In this document: positions 45,258-53,926 of the stretch, piece after piece | Numbering within the stretch: the stretch's first letter is position 1 | How the letters are laid out: the number at the start of each line of letters is the position of its first letter | Program-made: the position numbers and the translations under genes | NCBI GenBank assembly: GCA_963721725.1 | Contig: CAVRLX010000016.1 | Span: 372,001 to 436,000 of the forward strand | Reading direction: 5' to 3' | Origin: RI-153 sp963721725 | GTDB taxonomy: Bacteria; Chloroflexota; Anaerolineae; Caldilineales; Caldilineaceae | DNA: 64,000 nt | Notes under the pieces: model-generated | Seen by the model: the letters and a program-made list of their open reading frames with translations, nothing else | Told to the model about the DNA's origin: nothing | Database searches by the model: none

Positions 45258-45297
45258 GATGAAACTCGCTATTCAAACAGCAACCCAGAGCACAGGG

Positions 45298-46696
45298 CTA
45301 TGGGTTGGCATAAGGCACAGCCAACGCCTGATTAGGCTGCAACGTCTGCGCGCTCTCTAAACGTCAGGCCAGGATTGACGGCCAGAATGGCCTCCACTGT
45401 GACGTTATAGCGCGTGGCAACCGACTGAATGGTATCCCCTGGTTGCACGATGTGCGTAAAGGTGTTAACCGGAAGCGTGGGGGTGGGTGTGTCAGTGGGC
45501 AAGAAGACGTTGGGCGTCGGTGTCGGCAGATCGGGCGTGGGCGTGGGCGTGACGTTGGTCAGCACTTCGACGGTATAGGTTGCGGCCAAATTCACGGCCA
45601 CGGTGACGGCGTTGGCGGTTTCGGTATAGTATGGCTGCAACGTGCCATTTTCAAGTTCGGCACAGCCGCCCACCATGGGCGGGATTGAAACGTTTTCGCT
45701 GATCCCCAAGAGCGCAGTTAGCCGCACACTGAGGACACTTGCCATACGGTCGGCCTGGGCCTGGGCATCAGCCAGCGCCGCGCGGATGGCCTCGGTTTCC
45801 AGATCGGCGCAGTTTGCCACGCCGTAGCGCACCCCAATGTCATGGAGCCGCAGCGACGCATTCGCCTCCAATTGGGAGATGACGTTGCCCAAAAAGCCGG
45901 CGAGATTGCTCGGTTGTCCATAGACAAAGCGGATCTCTTGGGCGGTGGCCCCACTGGGCGTGCGGCTAAAGAGAAAGGTACGAATGTCCTCGGCGACGAC
46001 ACCATTGGAGATTAAGATCGAGTTGATACTTTGCAGATCGCTCTCGTTGATCAGCCGAAATACTGCGGGCTGTTCGGGGCTGCTGTTGGGCCGCAAAAAG
46101 AGGCCCACGGTAACCCGGTCGGCGGGGGCTGCTGCTCGGCCAAAGCCCACCATAGTAATCGTGCGCGAGGCCGCGCTGCTGCTAATGCGCGTGACGTTGG
46201 GCAACGCCGTGGGCGCGGGCTGGGCAGGCCGAAAGACGGTCTGTGGTAGCGGCGTGGGCGTGACATTGGGATCAACTATAATATTTTCGGCGAAATACTC
46301 TACATAGTTGCCGTCCTGTTTCACCACGCGCAGACGCAGCGTATATTCGCCGGGGGCCAAATTTGTGGTATCCCAGAGGCCTAATTGATTGGTGATCACG
46401 GCTTCGGGACCGTCGTCAAAATAGGTATAGGCGCTGTCATCGGAGAAGGCTGGTTTGAAGTAAAGCTCATAGCGCTGGAAATCGCCGGTGTCGGCGGTGC
46501 CAATCACGGGAACTTGTCCCCGCACCGTGGCCCCCCGTTGCGGGGAAGTAATTCCGGGCAGGGTTTGGGCCTGTGCGCTTGTCCAAAGCGGACTGGCAAG
46601 CCAGATCAGGCCCACGGCAGCTACCACGAGGACGAGAAGAGGTCGCCAGTGTGTGGGAATGCGATGGATGGATGGAGTTTCTTGGTTCACGGTCAC
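45298..46696 (-). CDS. Secreted SIMPL-domain protein with LysM, frameshift at the end
   Basis: About 465 residues. A membrane segment at about 19-41; an Ig-like or Gly-rich region (residues 50-145, GATVRGQVPVIGTADTGDFQRYELYF); a SIMPL (DUF541) domain (about 170-390, ITMVGFGRAAAPADRVTVGLFLR, with the long ISSNGVV-like central helix as SILISNGVVAEDIRTF); and a Pro/Thr-rich linker. The C-terminus is a LysM domain, FTHIVQPGDTIQSVATRYNVTVEAILAVNPGL. The long frame stops at 45332, but another frame over 45298-45350 reads SAQTLQPNQALAVPY, the natural end of LysM, so a frameshift near 45355 (TTT run) is likely. Its start overlaps the UDG stop. It is probably cell-surface and peptidoglycan-associated. 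Confidence 0.78.
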
Positions 46697-47427
46697 ACCT
46701 CGTCGGATGTTAACAACATGCGGGCGGATAAAAACACAGTATCGAGCATGGTGGGTGTCAGCCGCCCTGTCTGCGTGTTCTGGCGGCTGGGATGATACGA
46801 AGCCAGCAAATGGGGCAGCCCCTGGCCCAATGGACCGTCGGTGCTGGCATCATACTCGGTCAGGCAATGGTGAACGCCATGTCCAAAGTCGAGTCGGGGC
46901 AGATCATAGCCCAATTCGCGCAGGGCGCGCAGGGTCTGGTCAAAAGCAATCTGGCCCAGGGCCACAATCACGGTAAGCTGGGGCAGCAGGCACAACTCTT
47001 GGCGCAGATAGGGGCGACACGTATTAAGTTCTTCGCCGGTGGGCCGATTTTGCGGCGGCACACAGCGCCCCACCCCAGTGATGTAGCAGTTGTAAAGGCG
47101 CAGCCCATCGCCGCGGTGCGTGGCTGCGGGCTGGTTGGCAAAGCCTGTGCGGTGCAGCGCAGGATAGAGAAAATCGCCTGAATCGTCGCCTGTGAAGACG
47201 CGCCCCGTACGGTTGGCTCCGTGTGCGCCGGGGGCCAACCCGATGATGGCGATTTCGGCCAGGGGATCGCCAAAGCCAGGCACGGGCTTGCCCCAATAGA
47301 CTTCATCTTGATAGGCGCGGCGTTTGGTGCGTGCCACTTCCTCGCGCCACTCTACTAGCCGCGGGCAGGCCCGGCAGTCGATCACACGCTGGTTTAGGCT
47401 TTGTAAGTCGGATGCTAAATCAATCAT
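46693..47427 (-). CDS. Family 5 uracil-DNA glycosylase (UDGb)
   Basis: About 244 residues. The Fe-S cluster cysteines appear as CRACPRL near the start and later C residues (YNCYITGVGRCVPP, and LNTCRPYL). Motif A is GLAPGAHGANRTGRVFTGD, with alanine-glycine in place of the D or N used by families 1 and 4, as expected for family 5; motif B is ASYHPSRQNTQTGRLT. The enzyme removes uracil and deaminated purine bases from DNA as the first step of base-excision repair. ATG 47427 is chosen because the Fe-S motif follows soon after; an extension to 47481 has no ribosome site. It overlaps the SIMPL gene's ATG as ATGA, an unusual partnership. The gap 47428-47611 holds no gene. Confidence 0.88.
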   Translation of the reverse strand: MIDLASDLQSLNQRVIDCRACPRLVEWREEVARTKRRAYQDEVYWGKPVPGFGDPLAEIAIIGLAPGAHGANRTGRVFTGDDSGDFLYPALHRTGFANQPAATHRGDGLRLYNCYITGVGRCVPPQNRPTGEELNTCRPYLRQELCLLPQLTVIVALGQIAFDQTLRALRELGYDLPRLDFGHGVHHCLTEYDASTDGPLGQGLPHLLASYHPSRQNTQTGRLTPTMLDTVFLSARMLLTSDEV

Positions 47428-47611
47428 GGTTTCGTCCAAAAAGAAACTCACCGCCAAGGCGCGAAGCGCAGAATAGAACATAAATTTTCAGGATTGAGCC
47501 GATTGCACGGATTCGTATACTCCGCGGCAGCACACAAGGAGATAAAGCAGAAGATGCTCAACCCTTTTGCACTTTGCATTGTCGCGCGGTTAAAAATTTC
47601 GCAATGTGCCA

Positions 47612-48611
47612 TTATACCATATGCACAGGCGTCAATTGTTCCGTTCCGGGTTCAATTGCCAGCGGGTTTTGCAACGGGCGGCCAAAGCCGGGCGCGGAAA
47701 TCTCAAAAATATCGCCATCGTGGGGGCGAATACCCGCCACAAAGCTGAGCGTGGCCGTGCCGAAAAAGTGGCAATGTACATCTCCGGGCTGGCGGAAGGC
47801 CGCGTATTTGAAATGATGATGTTCCAGATTGGCGAGGGTATGGGTCATGTTGGCTTCGCCGGTGAGGAATGGAGCCGACCAGATCGCCGCGCCGTCGCGC
47901 AGGATACGCACGCTGCCTTCAATGCTGGCGGGCGGTTCGCCCAGGCGCAACTCTGGGCCAAACGACGATTGGCGCAGTTTGGAATGGGCCAAATAGAGAT
48001 AGTTTTGCCGTTCCAAAACATGGTCGGCAAATTCGTTGCCCAGGGCAAACCCCACGCGCAACACTTCGCCGCCGTCCCCGATGACATATAACCCCACCAA
48101 CTCGGACTCTTCGCCGCCATCCAGCGCAAAAGCAGGCTGGGTCAGCGCGCCGCCAGGGGGCACAAGCCAGCGCCCGTCGCCTTTGTAGAACCATTCGGGC
48201 TGCACGCCCACTGCGCCGGGGGCTGGTTTGCCGCCTTCCAAGCCCAGGCGGAACATGCGCATGGAATCGGTGAGCGTCTCTTCGCCTGCCTGGAGTTTGG
48301 CGTGCATGGCGTCACGCGCCTGGGCGCTGCCCAGGTGATCCAGCCCTGTGCCGCTGAGGATGGTGTGCGCCGGGTCCGGGTGATCCAACGGCAGCAGCAG
48401 CCGGTTTTCGGCAATCAGGGTATCGTAATCCAGCCGCGCATCGCTCACGCCGCGCCTTTGCCAGATCTGCCAGCGGCGTGCCTGTGCGGTGCGCCGCCAA
48501 AACGAGATCGTAGGTGCGTTCGGTATCGGCTAAAAGGTGAATCACCTCACCGCTCTCGTCGACCAATCCGACACGACGCTGGCCTTCGTGGATACATTGA
48601 ACCAGTCTCAT
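47612..48611 (-). CDS. GguC/AraD1-like FAH-superfamily protein, frameshifted
   Basis: About 333 residues, of the AraD1/GguC branch of the fumarylacetoacetate-hydrolase superfamily. ATG 48611 has GGGGAG before it and opens MRLVQCIHEGQRRVGLVDESGEVIHLL. The frame slips near 48450 (LAKARR, then VSDARLDYDTLIAENRLLLPLDHPDPAHTILSGTGLDH). EPEWFYKGDG-like text here reads QPEWFYKGDGRWLVPPGGAL, and the metal-binding acids sit in DGGEESELVGLYVIG. FFGTATLSFVAGIRPHDGDIFEIS closes the fold. Such proteins often sit beside sugar transport and L-arabinonate or galactonate pathways; the reaction of GguC itself is unproven. The gene is alone, between UDG and PA14 genes. Confidence 0.8.
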
Positions 48612-48685
48612 AGCTCCCCTTTTTCTGTGTGGGTGTGAATGGTGAATGGCACGTAGCGTAGCATAGAAAAGGGCAGAATAAAATA

Positions 48686-48718
48686 TGATGCGTAAGGAGT
48701 GTTTCCCCTTACGCATCA
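48686..48718. terminator. Intergenic hairpin
   Basis: TGATGCGTAAGG at 48686-48697 pairs perfectly with CCTTACGCATCA at 48707-48718 around a 9-base loop, between the PA14 gene's stop and the GguC start. There is no T tract. Confidence 0.5.
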
Positions 48719-48730
48719 CAGCCCGCTTGA

Positions 48731-49999
48731 TTATCGCCCACATTGCCAGGGCGTGTAGTTATCCACCCCGGCGCGCAGGCGAAACTCGCCTTCGCCACGA
48801 TCAATATTGCCCACCGAGCGGGCCACTTTGCCCTCAATCCACTGCTCGATCCGATCGGGTTCGCCCGCCCCGCCATATTTCACAATATCTACGGGCAGAC
48901 CGTCGATCTTGAGAAAGCCGCTGGAGTGAACCGAACCAACGCCGCGTGGAATCGCCCGGTACCATTTGCCATCGCCGTCGCGCCGATAGACCCGAATCCA
49001 GGCATAGTTGGGCGGGTTGGGCGGCACACAGGTGATCAAATTGCCCCCGCCTGCGTTGATCACCGCTGGTTCCCAGACTAGTTTGGCAATGGCTGTGCGT
49101 TCTTGTTCAAAGAATTCCATGCGGATTCTATGCACGCCCGCCGCCAACGGCACTTTAACTTCGTAGGTTTGGGCCGATTGCAAGCGCCACTGGTCAATGA
49201 CCAGCACATCGTCAATAAAGAGGCGCACGCCATCATCCACCGTGGCTTTGAAACGCCACAACCCTTGATTGAAATAAATGTTACGTGTCCAGCGTACCGA
49301 GAAATAATCAGGGTTAACGCCCGACGCAGGCGATCCATCCCACACAAAGTTGATAGCATCGTCGTTGCGGGTGTGGGCGGGGCTGCCCTCTAGTTTGGTA
49401 TTGTTGAAATAGTCACCCTTCCAGGCATTGTCCGAGGGGATGGGTTGGGCCGGATAGCTTGGGTTCGGCGTGGGCGAGGGAACTGGCGAATTGCTCACTT
49501 GCTCTAGCGTAAACTTGACCAGGGCCGAGCCGCTGCGCTCGTAATATTCCACGCGAATCTCGTGTTTGCCCGCTGCCAATGGGCGGTCTACGGTAAAGGT
49601 ACGCACACCGTGATCCCACCAGCCGTTGAGGATCAGTTCGTCGTTGAGAAAGACGCGTACCCCGTCATCGCCGGTCACCGAGAAGCGATAGTCACCGCTG
49701 TTCACCTCGAAGATGCGCGTCCAGCGCGCCGAAAAATTGTCGCTGCTTACGCTGGCGTCGGGCGAACCAGTGCCCCAGTTATGATCCAGCGCGGCCTCGT
49801 CCCGGTAAAAGACCGGCTGCCCAGCCAGACTGGTGTTGTTATAGTAAACTGCGCGCCAAGTGGCCTCGGTGACCCGGCTCTGGGCCTGTGCCGTGCCCGC
49901 CAACGCCAGCAACGTCAACAGCCCCAAGAGCGACGCCACTACGCCCCACCGTCCCGACTTTTCTATATTTATTTGTCGCCGATCCAACGAAATTTTCAT
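48731..49999 (-). CDS. Secreted protein with two PA14 domains
   Basis: About 422 residues. A signal peptide (about 18-40, VASLLGLLTLLALAGTAQAQ). The first PA14 domain covers about 45-180 (WRAVYYNNTSLAGQPVFYRDEAALDHNWG, then GDDGVRVFLNDELILNGWWDH) and the second about 195-335 (GDYFNNTKLEGSPAHTRNDDAINFVWDG, then DDGVRLFIDDVLVIDQWRL). PA14 domains bind carbohydrate. The C-terminal ~90 residues, including GVDNYTPWQCGR, have no clear family. ATG 49999 is chosen because the signal peptide begins directly after it; the frame stays open upstream. A close relative is encoded immediately upstream at 50088-51449, so these look like a duplicated pair of surface glycan-binding proteins. Confidence 0.83.
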   Translation of the reverse strand: MKISLDRRQINIEKSGRWGVVASLLGLLTLLALAGTAQAQSRVTEATWRAVYYNNTSLAGQPVFYRDEAALDHNWGTGSPDASVSSDNFSARWTRIFEVNSGDYRFSVTGDDGVRVFLNDELILNGWWDHGVRTFTVDRPLAAGKHEIRVEYYERSGSALVKFTLEQVSNSPVPSPTPNPSYPAQPIPSDNAWKGDYFNNTKLEGSPAHTRNDDAINFVWDGSPASGVNPDYFSVRWTRNIYFNQGLWRFKATVDDGVRLFIDDVLVIDQWRLQSAQTYEVKVPLAAGVHRIRMEFFEQERTAIAKLVWEPAVINAGGGNLITCVPPNPPNYAWIRVYRRDGDGKWYRAIPRGVGSVHSSGFLKIDGLPVDIVKYGGAGEPDRIEQWIEGKVARSVGNIDRGEGEFRLRAGVDNYTPWQCGR

Positions 50000-50041
50000 C
50001 TGCGCCTCCCGCCGATTTAGAGTAGGGTTATGTGTTTTTTG

Positions 50042-50082
50042 AATAAGTAAGGAGTACACACTAAACGTACTCCTTACTTATT
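50042..50082. terminator. Perfect 16-bp intergenic hairpin
   Basis: AATAAGTAAGGAGTAC at 50042-50057 pairs perfectly with 50067-50082 around a 9-base loop, between the two PA14 genes. There is no long T run; RNA processing or weak termination is possible. Confidence 0.6.
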
Positions 50083-50087
50083 TTCGT

Positions 50088-51449
50088 TTAGCGCGGTTCC
50101 CACTTTGCTGCGTCCCAGGCGATGAGCCGGGAAAGGTAAGGCTCGTAGGTAACATCGGCCAGCGAAACATAGTCGCTATTGCTGGCGCTGAACTGATAGG
50201 TCCCCAACGAAACCCATTTGCCGCCATTGGCCGATTGATTGACCACCCGCAGCGTATAGCCGCCAGCATGGGAAACCCAATAGCGGGCTTGGGCAGTGGT
50301 GCTATAGCGGTCAGGAATATAGACAAAGACCTCGTAGCGTCCGGCCCGCAGCGAAGGATACCAGCGTCCCCAATTGTAGCTTGCTTGGGCGCGCTGATTG
50401 TTCTGTGTCCAGGTCAGGCGTCCATTATACCCTTCATTGACGAAATTCCAGCCCGACGCCTTGCCACCGCGCACAAAGCCAGCGTCCACATCGTCTACTA
50501 CCACCGCACCTGTGCTGGGGGGAACCGGTGTCGGTGTTGGCCCCGGTTGGGCGTTTACCAGCCCCCACGAAAGCTGCACCTGGGCTGCCTGCGCCCGATC
50601 AAAATATTCCAACTGCACGGTTAGCGGGCCACCGGGCAGGTAGATGTCGCCAGTGTAGAGCGTGGCGGGCTGCTCCTTCCATGCGTCGATCAGCGTGTGC
50701 CCGTTCACAAAGAGGCGTGCACCGTCGTCCACCAAAAGGCGGAAACGATAGTTGCCCGCCGGTAGCGATAGCGAACGGCTCCAGCGCACAGAAAATCCAT
50801 CCGCCGGCACATTGGGCCAGGGTGCATCTAATCCCCAGTTGTAGTTAATCTCGTTCTCATTGCGCACCAACACAGGCGTGCCGCTGAGCGAAACATTGTT
50901 AAAGAATTCCGCCCGCCACGGCCCCGTCGCCGGGATGGGCGTTGGCTCCGGGCTGCTGCTCATGCGCCAAGAGACCTTCACCGTAGCGGCTCCGGCGCGC
51001 TCGAAATATTCCACCACGACCAAATGATGACCGGGGCCGAGATAGATCGTGCCGGTGTAAAGCGTGGCGGCCTGTTCTTTCCAGGCGTCGATGACCAATT
51101 GCCCATCCACAAAGAGACGAACGCCATCATCGGCCAGCGCCGAAAAGAGATAGGTCCCCGGCGTCACATCAATATAGCGTGACCAGCGCGCCGAAAAATT
51201 GTCGGCAGGCAGAAGGCCATCAGGCGAACCGTTGCCCCAATCAAAGGTAAGATCATTATCCTGGCGCACGAGCGCCGGCTGCCCGTTTAGCGATGGGTTG
51301 TTCCAATACTGCCCCTGCCAGCTTGGATCGGTGTGCCGGGGCGTCACGTCTTGGGCCGCCGCTGGCAGCGCCATCCCCAGCCAGAGGGCCAGCATCAGCG
51401 CCAGCCAGAGACCCATGCGCCATCCTGTTTGCAGATAGTTGATTTTCAT
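50088..51449 (-). CDS. Secreted protein with two PA14 domains and golvesin-like C-terminus
   Basis: 453 residues. A signal peptide (about 12-33, GLWLALMLALWLGMALPAAAQD). Two PA14 domains (about 40-175: GQYWNNPSLNGQPALVRQDNDLTFDWG, then ADDGVRLFVDGQLVIDAWKE; and about 185-310: AEFFNNVSLSGTPVLVRNENEINYNWG, then DDGARLFVNGHTLIDAWKE). After a short Pro-rich linker, residues 325-453 (VVVDDVDAGFVRGG, then GRYEVFVYIPDRYSTTAQARYWV) resemble a golvesin/xanthan-lyase-type domain. ATG 51449 directly precedes the signal peptide. It is likely a surface carbohydrate-binding protein, a paralogue of the downstream gene. The gap 51450-51745 holds R1 copy 4 and no gene. Confidence 0.83.
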   Translation of the reverse strand: MKINYLQTGWRMGLWLALMLALWLGMALPAAAQDVTPRHTDPSWQGQYWNNPSLNGQPALVRQDNDLTFDWGNGSPDGLLPADNFSARWSRYIDVTPGTYLFSALADDGVRLFVDGQLVIDAWKEQAATLYTGTIYLGPGHHLVVVEYFERAGAATVKVSWRMSSSPEPTPIPATGPWRAEFFNNVSLSGTPVLVRNENEINYNWGLDAPWPNVPADGFSVRWSRSLSLPAGNYRFRLLVDDGARLFVNGHTLIDAWKEQPATLYTGDIYLPGGPLTVQLEYFDRAQAAQVQLSWGLVNAQPGPTPTPVPPSTGAVVVDDVDAGFVRGGKASGWNFVNEGYNGRLTWTQNNQRAQASYNWGRWYPSLRAGRYEVFVYIPDRYSTTAQARYWVSHAGGYTLRVVNQSANGGKWVSLGTYQFSASNSDYVSLADVTYEPYLSRLIAWDAAKWEPR

Positions 51450-51655
51450 TTTCTACTCTCCTTTGCTCTTCGTCGAAGTGTGGACTGTTCAATCGGGCGT
51501 GAAATCTTAAAAGTGGTATCTTGAGGACGAAGCACGAAAGGTAAATGTTCCAAATCCATTGAGTGTAGACTTGGCGCGAGTCTCCACTCAATGTATCCTG
51601 TGAAAGGCGATAGATCTGGATTTAAGCCATACGTATTGAAAGCGTATTGGGATCG

Positions 51656-51696
51656 TACCTATACATGTCTAGGGTGCGTCGCACCTGTATAGTTAT
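51656..51696. repeat. Dispersed palindromic repeat R1, copy 4 (collapsed)
   Basis: Only the two outer arms remain, joined head to head. CTATACATGTCTAGGGTGCG and TCGCACCTGTATAG read as a near-palindrome of about 40 bases. It looks like an internal deletion of a full copy. Confidence 0.6.
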
Positions 51697-51745
51697 TGGG
51701 ATCGCCGATTAACCCATTCTGTTTCACGAATTCACGGAGGATGCC

Positions 51746-53476
51746 ATGCACTTTGACGCACTGACCCTGGCCGCAACCGCGGCTGAATTGGAGAAAACTT
51801 TGGTGGGTGGGCGTGTGCAACAGGTGATCCTGCCCGACGGTTTCAGCGTGGGCATGGAAGTCTACCGAGATCGCCAGCGCCACTATCTGCTCCTCTCGGC
51901 CCACGCCCAGGCCAGCCGTGTGCTGTGGTCGGATCAAAAACTGCGGCGCGGCGTGGAAAAAGAGACGCCCATGCTGCAACTCTTGCGCAAATATGTGCGT
52001 GGGGCCATTTTGGAGCAGGTTGGCCTGCCCGTACCCTTTGAACGTGTGCTGCAACTGCACTTTGAACATAGGGAACACGGCAGCAGCATCTTGGTAGCAG
52101 AACCCATGGGACGGCTGAGTAATCTCTTGCTGTTGGATGGCGGCAGCATGATCCGCGGGGTGTTGACGCCTGTGCCGGCCGGAGAAAACGCCGAGCGCGT
52201 GCTGCTGCCCCGGCGCGCCTATGCTTTTCCGCCGCCCCAGGGTAAGGTGCCCCCCCTGCCCGATGGCAGCGACAATTACCCAGAGCGGCTAAAACTGGCG
52301 TTGCAAAGCGAAACCCGGCTGTGGAAAGGCTTGATCGGGGGCGTTGATGGGATCAGCCCCACGCTGGCGCGCGAGATCGCATGGCGGGCACTGGGCGACG
52401 AAAACGCGGCCTTTGATGCCACGCAGATGGACGCCATCCTCGGCGCGCTGGGCGATCTGTGGACGCTGCCCCAGCGCGGCGCATGGTCGCCGGGCATTGT
52501 GTTGGACGACGCGGGCAATGTGGCGGCGTTTGCGCCCTATGAACTGCACTTTGGCGGGGATTGGGTGGCGATGGAGAGCGTGAGCGCGGCAGTGATGGCC
52601 TTTTATGGCGAAAAGGAACGCGACGCCGCTGCTTCCAAAGATGCCTATGCCAGCATTCGGAATGGGGTAGCTACCCTTCTGCGCGACGCCACCTCCCGCA
52701 TCGAGCGCCAGTTTGCCGCCCTGGCCGCCGATGAACCTGCGCCTGGCGAGCCAGCGCTGATCCGCACCCAGGCCGAATGGTTGCTGGCCCTGAGTAGTCA
52801 GATCAAACCAGGCCAGCAGACGTTGGTGATCCCGCTGGGCGATGACGAGATGCACATTGCACTGGACCCGCGCTTTTCGGCGGTGGAACAGGCCGAGCGG
52901 CTCTTTGATCGGGCCGCCAAATTGGAACGCGCCGCCGAGATTATCCCGGTTCGGCGACAGGCGTTGGAAGTGGATCTAAGCTTTGTGCAGCAATTGGGCA
53001 GCGATCTGGCGCTGGCCGAAAACCAGCCCGAAATCGTGGCCGTGCGCGAAGAACTGCGCGCCGCCGGCTATCTGCGTACACGCACCCGCCATCGCGGGCA
53101 ATCAACGCCGGCTCGCGCCAAGCCGCTGCGCTTTCTTTCGCCCGATGGGTTCACGATTTTGGTGGGGCGCAATGCACGCCAAAATGAGAATATCACGTTT
53201 GACGAAGCCAACGCCGAGGATCTTTGGCTCCATATTCGCGATCGGCCCGGCGCGCATGTGGTGATCCGCAATGGCGGGCAGACCGTGGGGGGCGATACAA
53301 TCGAAGCAGCAGCACAACTGGCCGCTTATTTCTCCAGCCAGCGCGGCGAAGGGGCCGTGGCGGTTGCCGTCACCCAGCGTCGCTTTGTCACACGCATGGC
53401 CGGGGGGCATCCGGGGCAGGTTCACTATCGCAACGAGACGACGGTGACTGTGCCCGCCCACATGCCCGCGTTATAA
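51746..53476 (+). CDS. rqcH: RqcH/NFACT-family ribosome quality-control protein
   Basis: A 576-residue NFACT protein. The NFACT-N domain starts at once (HFDALTLAATAAELEKTLVGGRVQQVILPDG, then SILVAEPMGRLSNLLLL), a coiled-coil middle follows (about 300-450), and NFACT-R is at the end (DGFTILVGRNARQNENITFDEANAEDLWLHIRDRPGAHVVIRNGG). RqcH binds obstructed 50S ribosomes with peptidyl-tRNA and adds C-terminal alanine tails; the older name fibronectin-binding protein is often used. ATG 51746 follows CGGAGG by 4-5 bases. It is a single plus-strand gene between minus-strand units. The short gap after it holds no signal. Confidence 0.88.
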   Translation: MHFDALTLAATAAELEKTLVGGRVQQVILPDGFSVGMEVYRDRQRHYLLLSAHAQASRVLWSDQKLRRGVEKETPMLQLLRKYVRGAILEQVGLPVPFERVLQLHFEHREHGSSILVAEPMGRLSNLLLLDGGSMIRGVLTPVPAGENAERVLLPRRAYAFPPPQGKVPPLPDGSDNYPERLKLALQSETRLWKGLIGGVDGISPTLAREIAWRALGDENAAFDATQMDAILGALGDLWTLPQRGAWSPGIVLDDAGNVAAFAPYELHFGGDWVAMESVSAAVMAFYGEKERDAAASKDAYASIRNGVATLLRDATSRIERQFAALAADEPAPGEPALIRTQAEWLLALSSQIKPGQQTLVIPLGDDEMHIALDPRFSAVEQAERLFDRAAKLERAAEIIPVRRQALEVDLSFVQQLGSDLALAENQPEIVAVREELRAAGYLRTRTRHRGQSTPARAKPLRFLSPDGFTILVGRNARQNENITFDEANAEDLWLHIRDRPGAHVVIRNGGQTVGGDTIEAAAQLAAYFSSQRGEGAVAVAVTQRRFVTRMAGGHPGQVHYRNETTVTVPAHMPAL

Positions 53477-53489
53477 CCGGCGGTATAAA

Positions 53490-53866
53490 TTAGCGGCTTT
53501 CCCCTTCAAATTTAATATCCACGCGCCCGCGCTGCTTTTTAGGAGCAGACGCAGCGCCTTTTTCGTCTTTCTCCAGGGCATCGTCAATCAGGACACGGGC
53601 CGCCAGCAGCGCCTCGCGGCGAGCGGCATAGGCATGGACCCAGAACTCTTTGGGCAACCCCAGATCGTTGTGACGCAACTCCCCGGCAATCCCCAAGACC
53701 CCTTCCAACAGCCAGGCCGTTACATCGAAGGCATCTTTGCGTTCCTCTTTGGGGCGGCGCGGCAGCGGCTCCTGGCCGGCGCGGTGGAGTCCGCGGCTGG
53801 GGAGTTTTCGGGTAATGGGGCCTGAGCCTTGAGGCCGTTAATGTCGATTTTGCCGCGCTGGGCCAT
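53490..53866 (-). CDS. Hypothetical protein of about 125 residues, frameshifted
   Basis: Unrecognised. The N-terminal part begins at ATG 53866 as MAQRGKIDINGLKAQAPLPE; the C-terminal part, in another frame, reads RRPKEERKDAFDVTAWLLEGVLGIAGELRHNDLGLPKEFWVHAYAAR, then LDEDALEKDEK-like text as VLIDDALEKDEKGAA, and ends KFEGESR at 53490. One indel near 53770 joins them. It is charged, has no signal peptide and is probably a cytoplasmic small helical protein. Its only visible neighbour on this strand is the FemAB-like gene upstream. Confidence 0.55.
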
Positions 53867-53926
53867 AAGATACCTCATCTGAAAGCAACCAGAATAACGA
53901 GTATACATTATCCTGTTACTCGTTAC

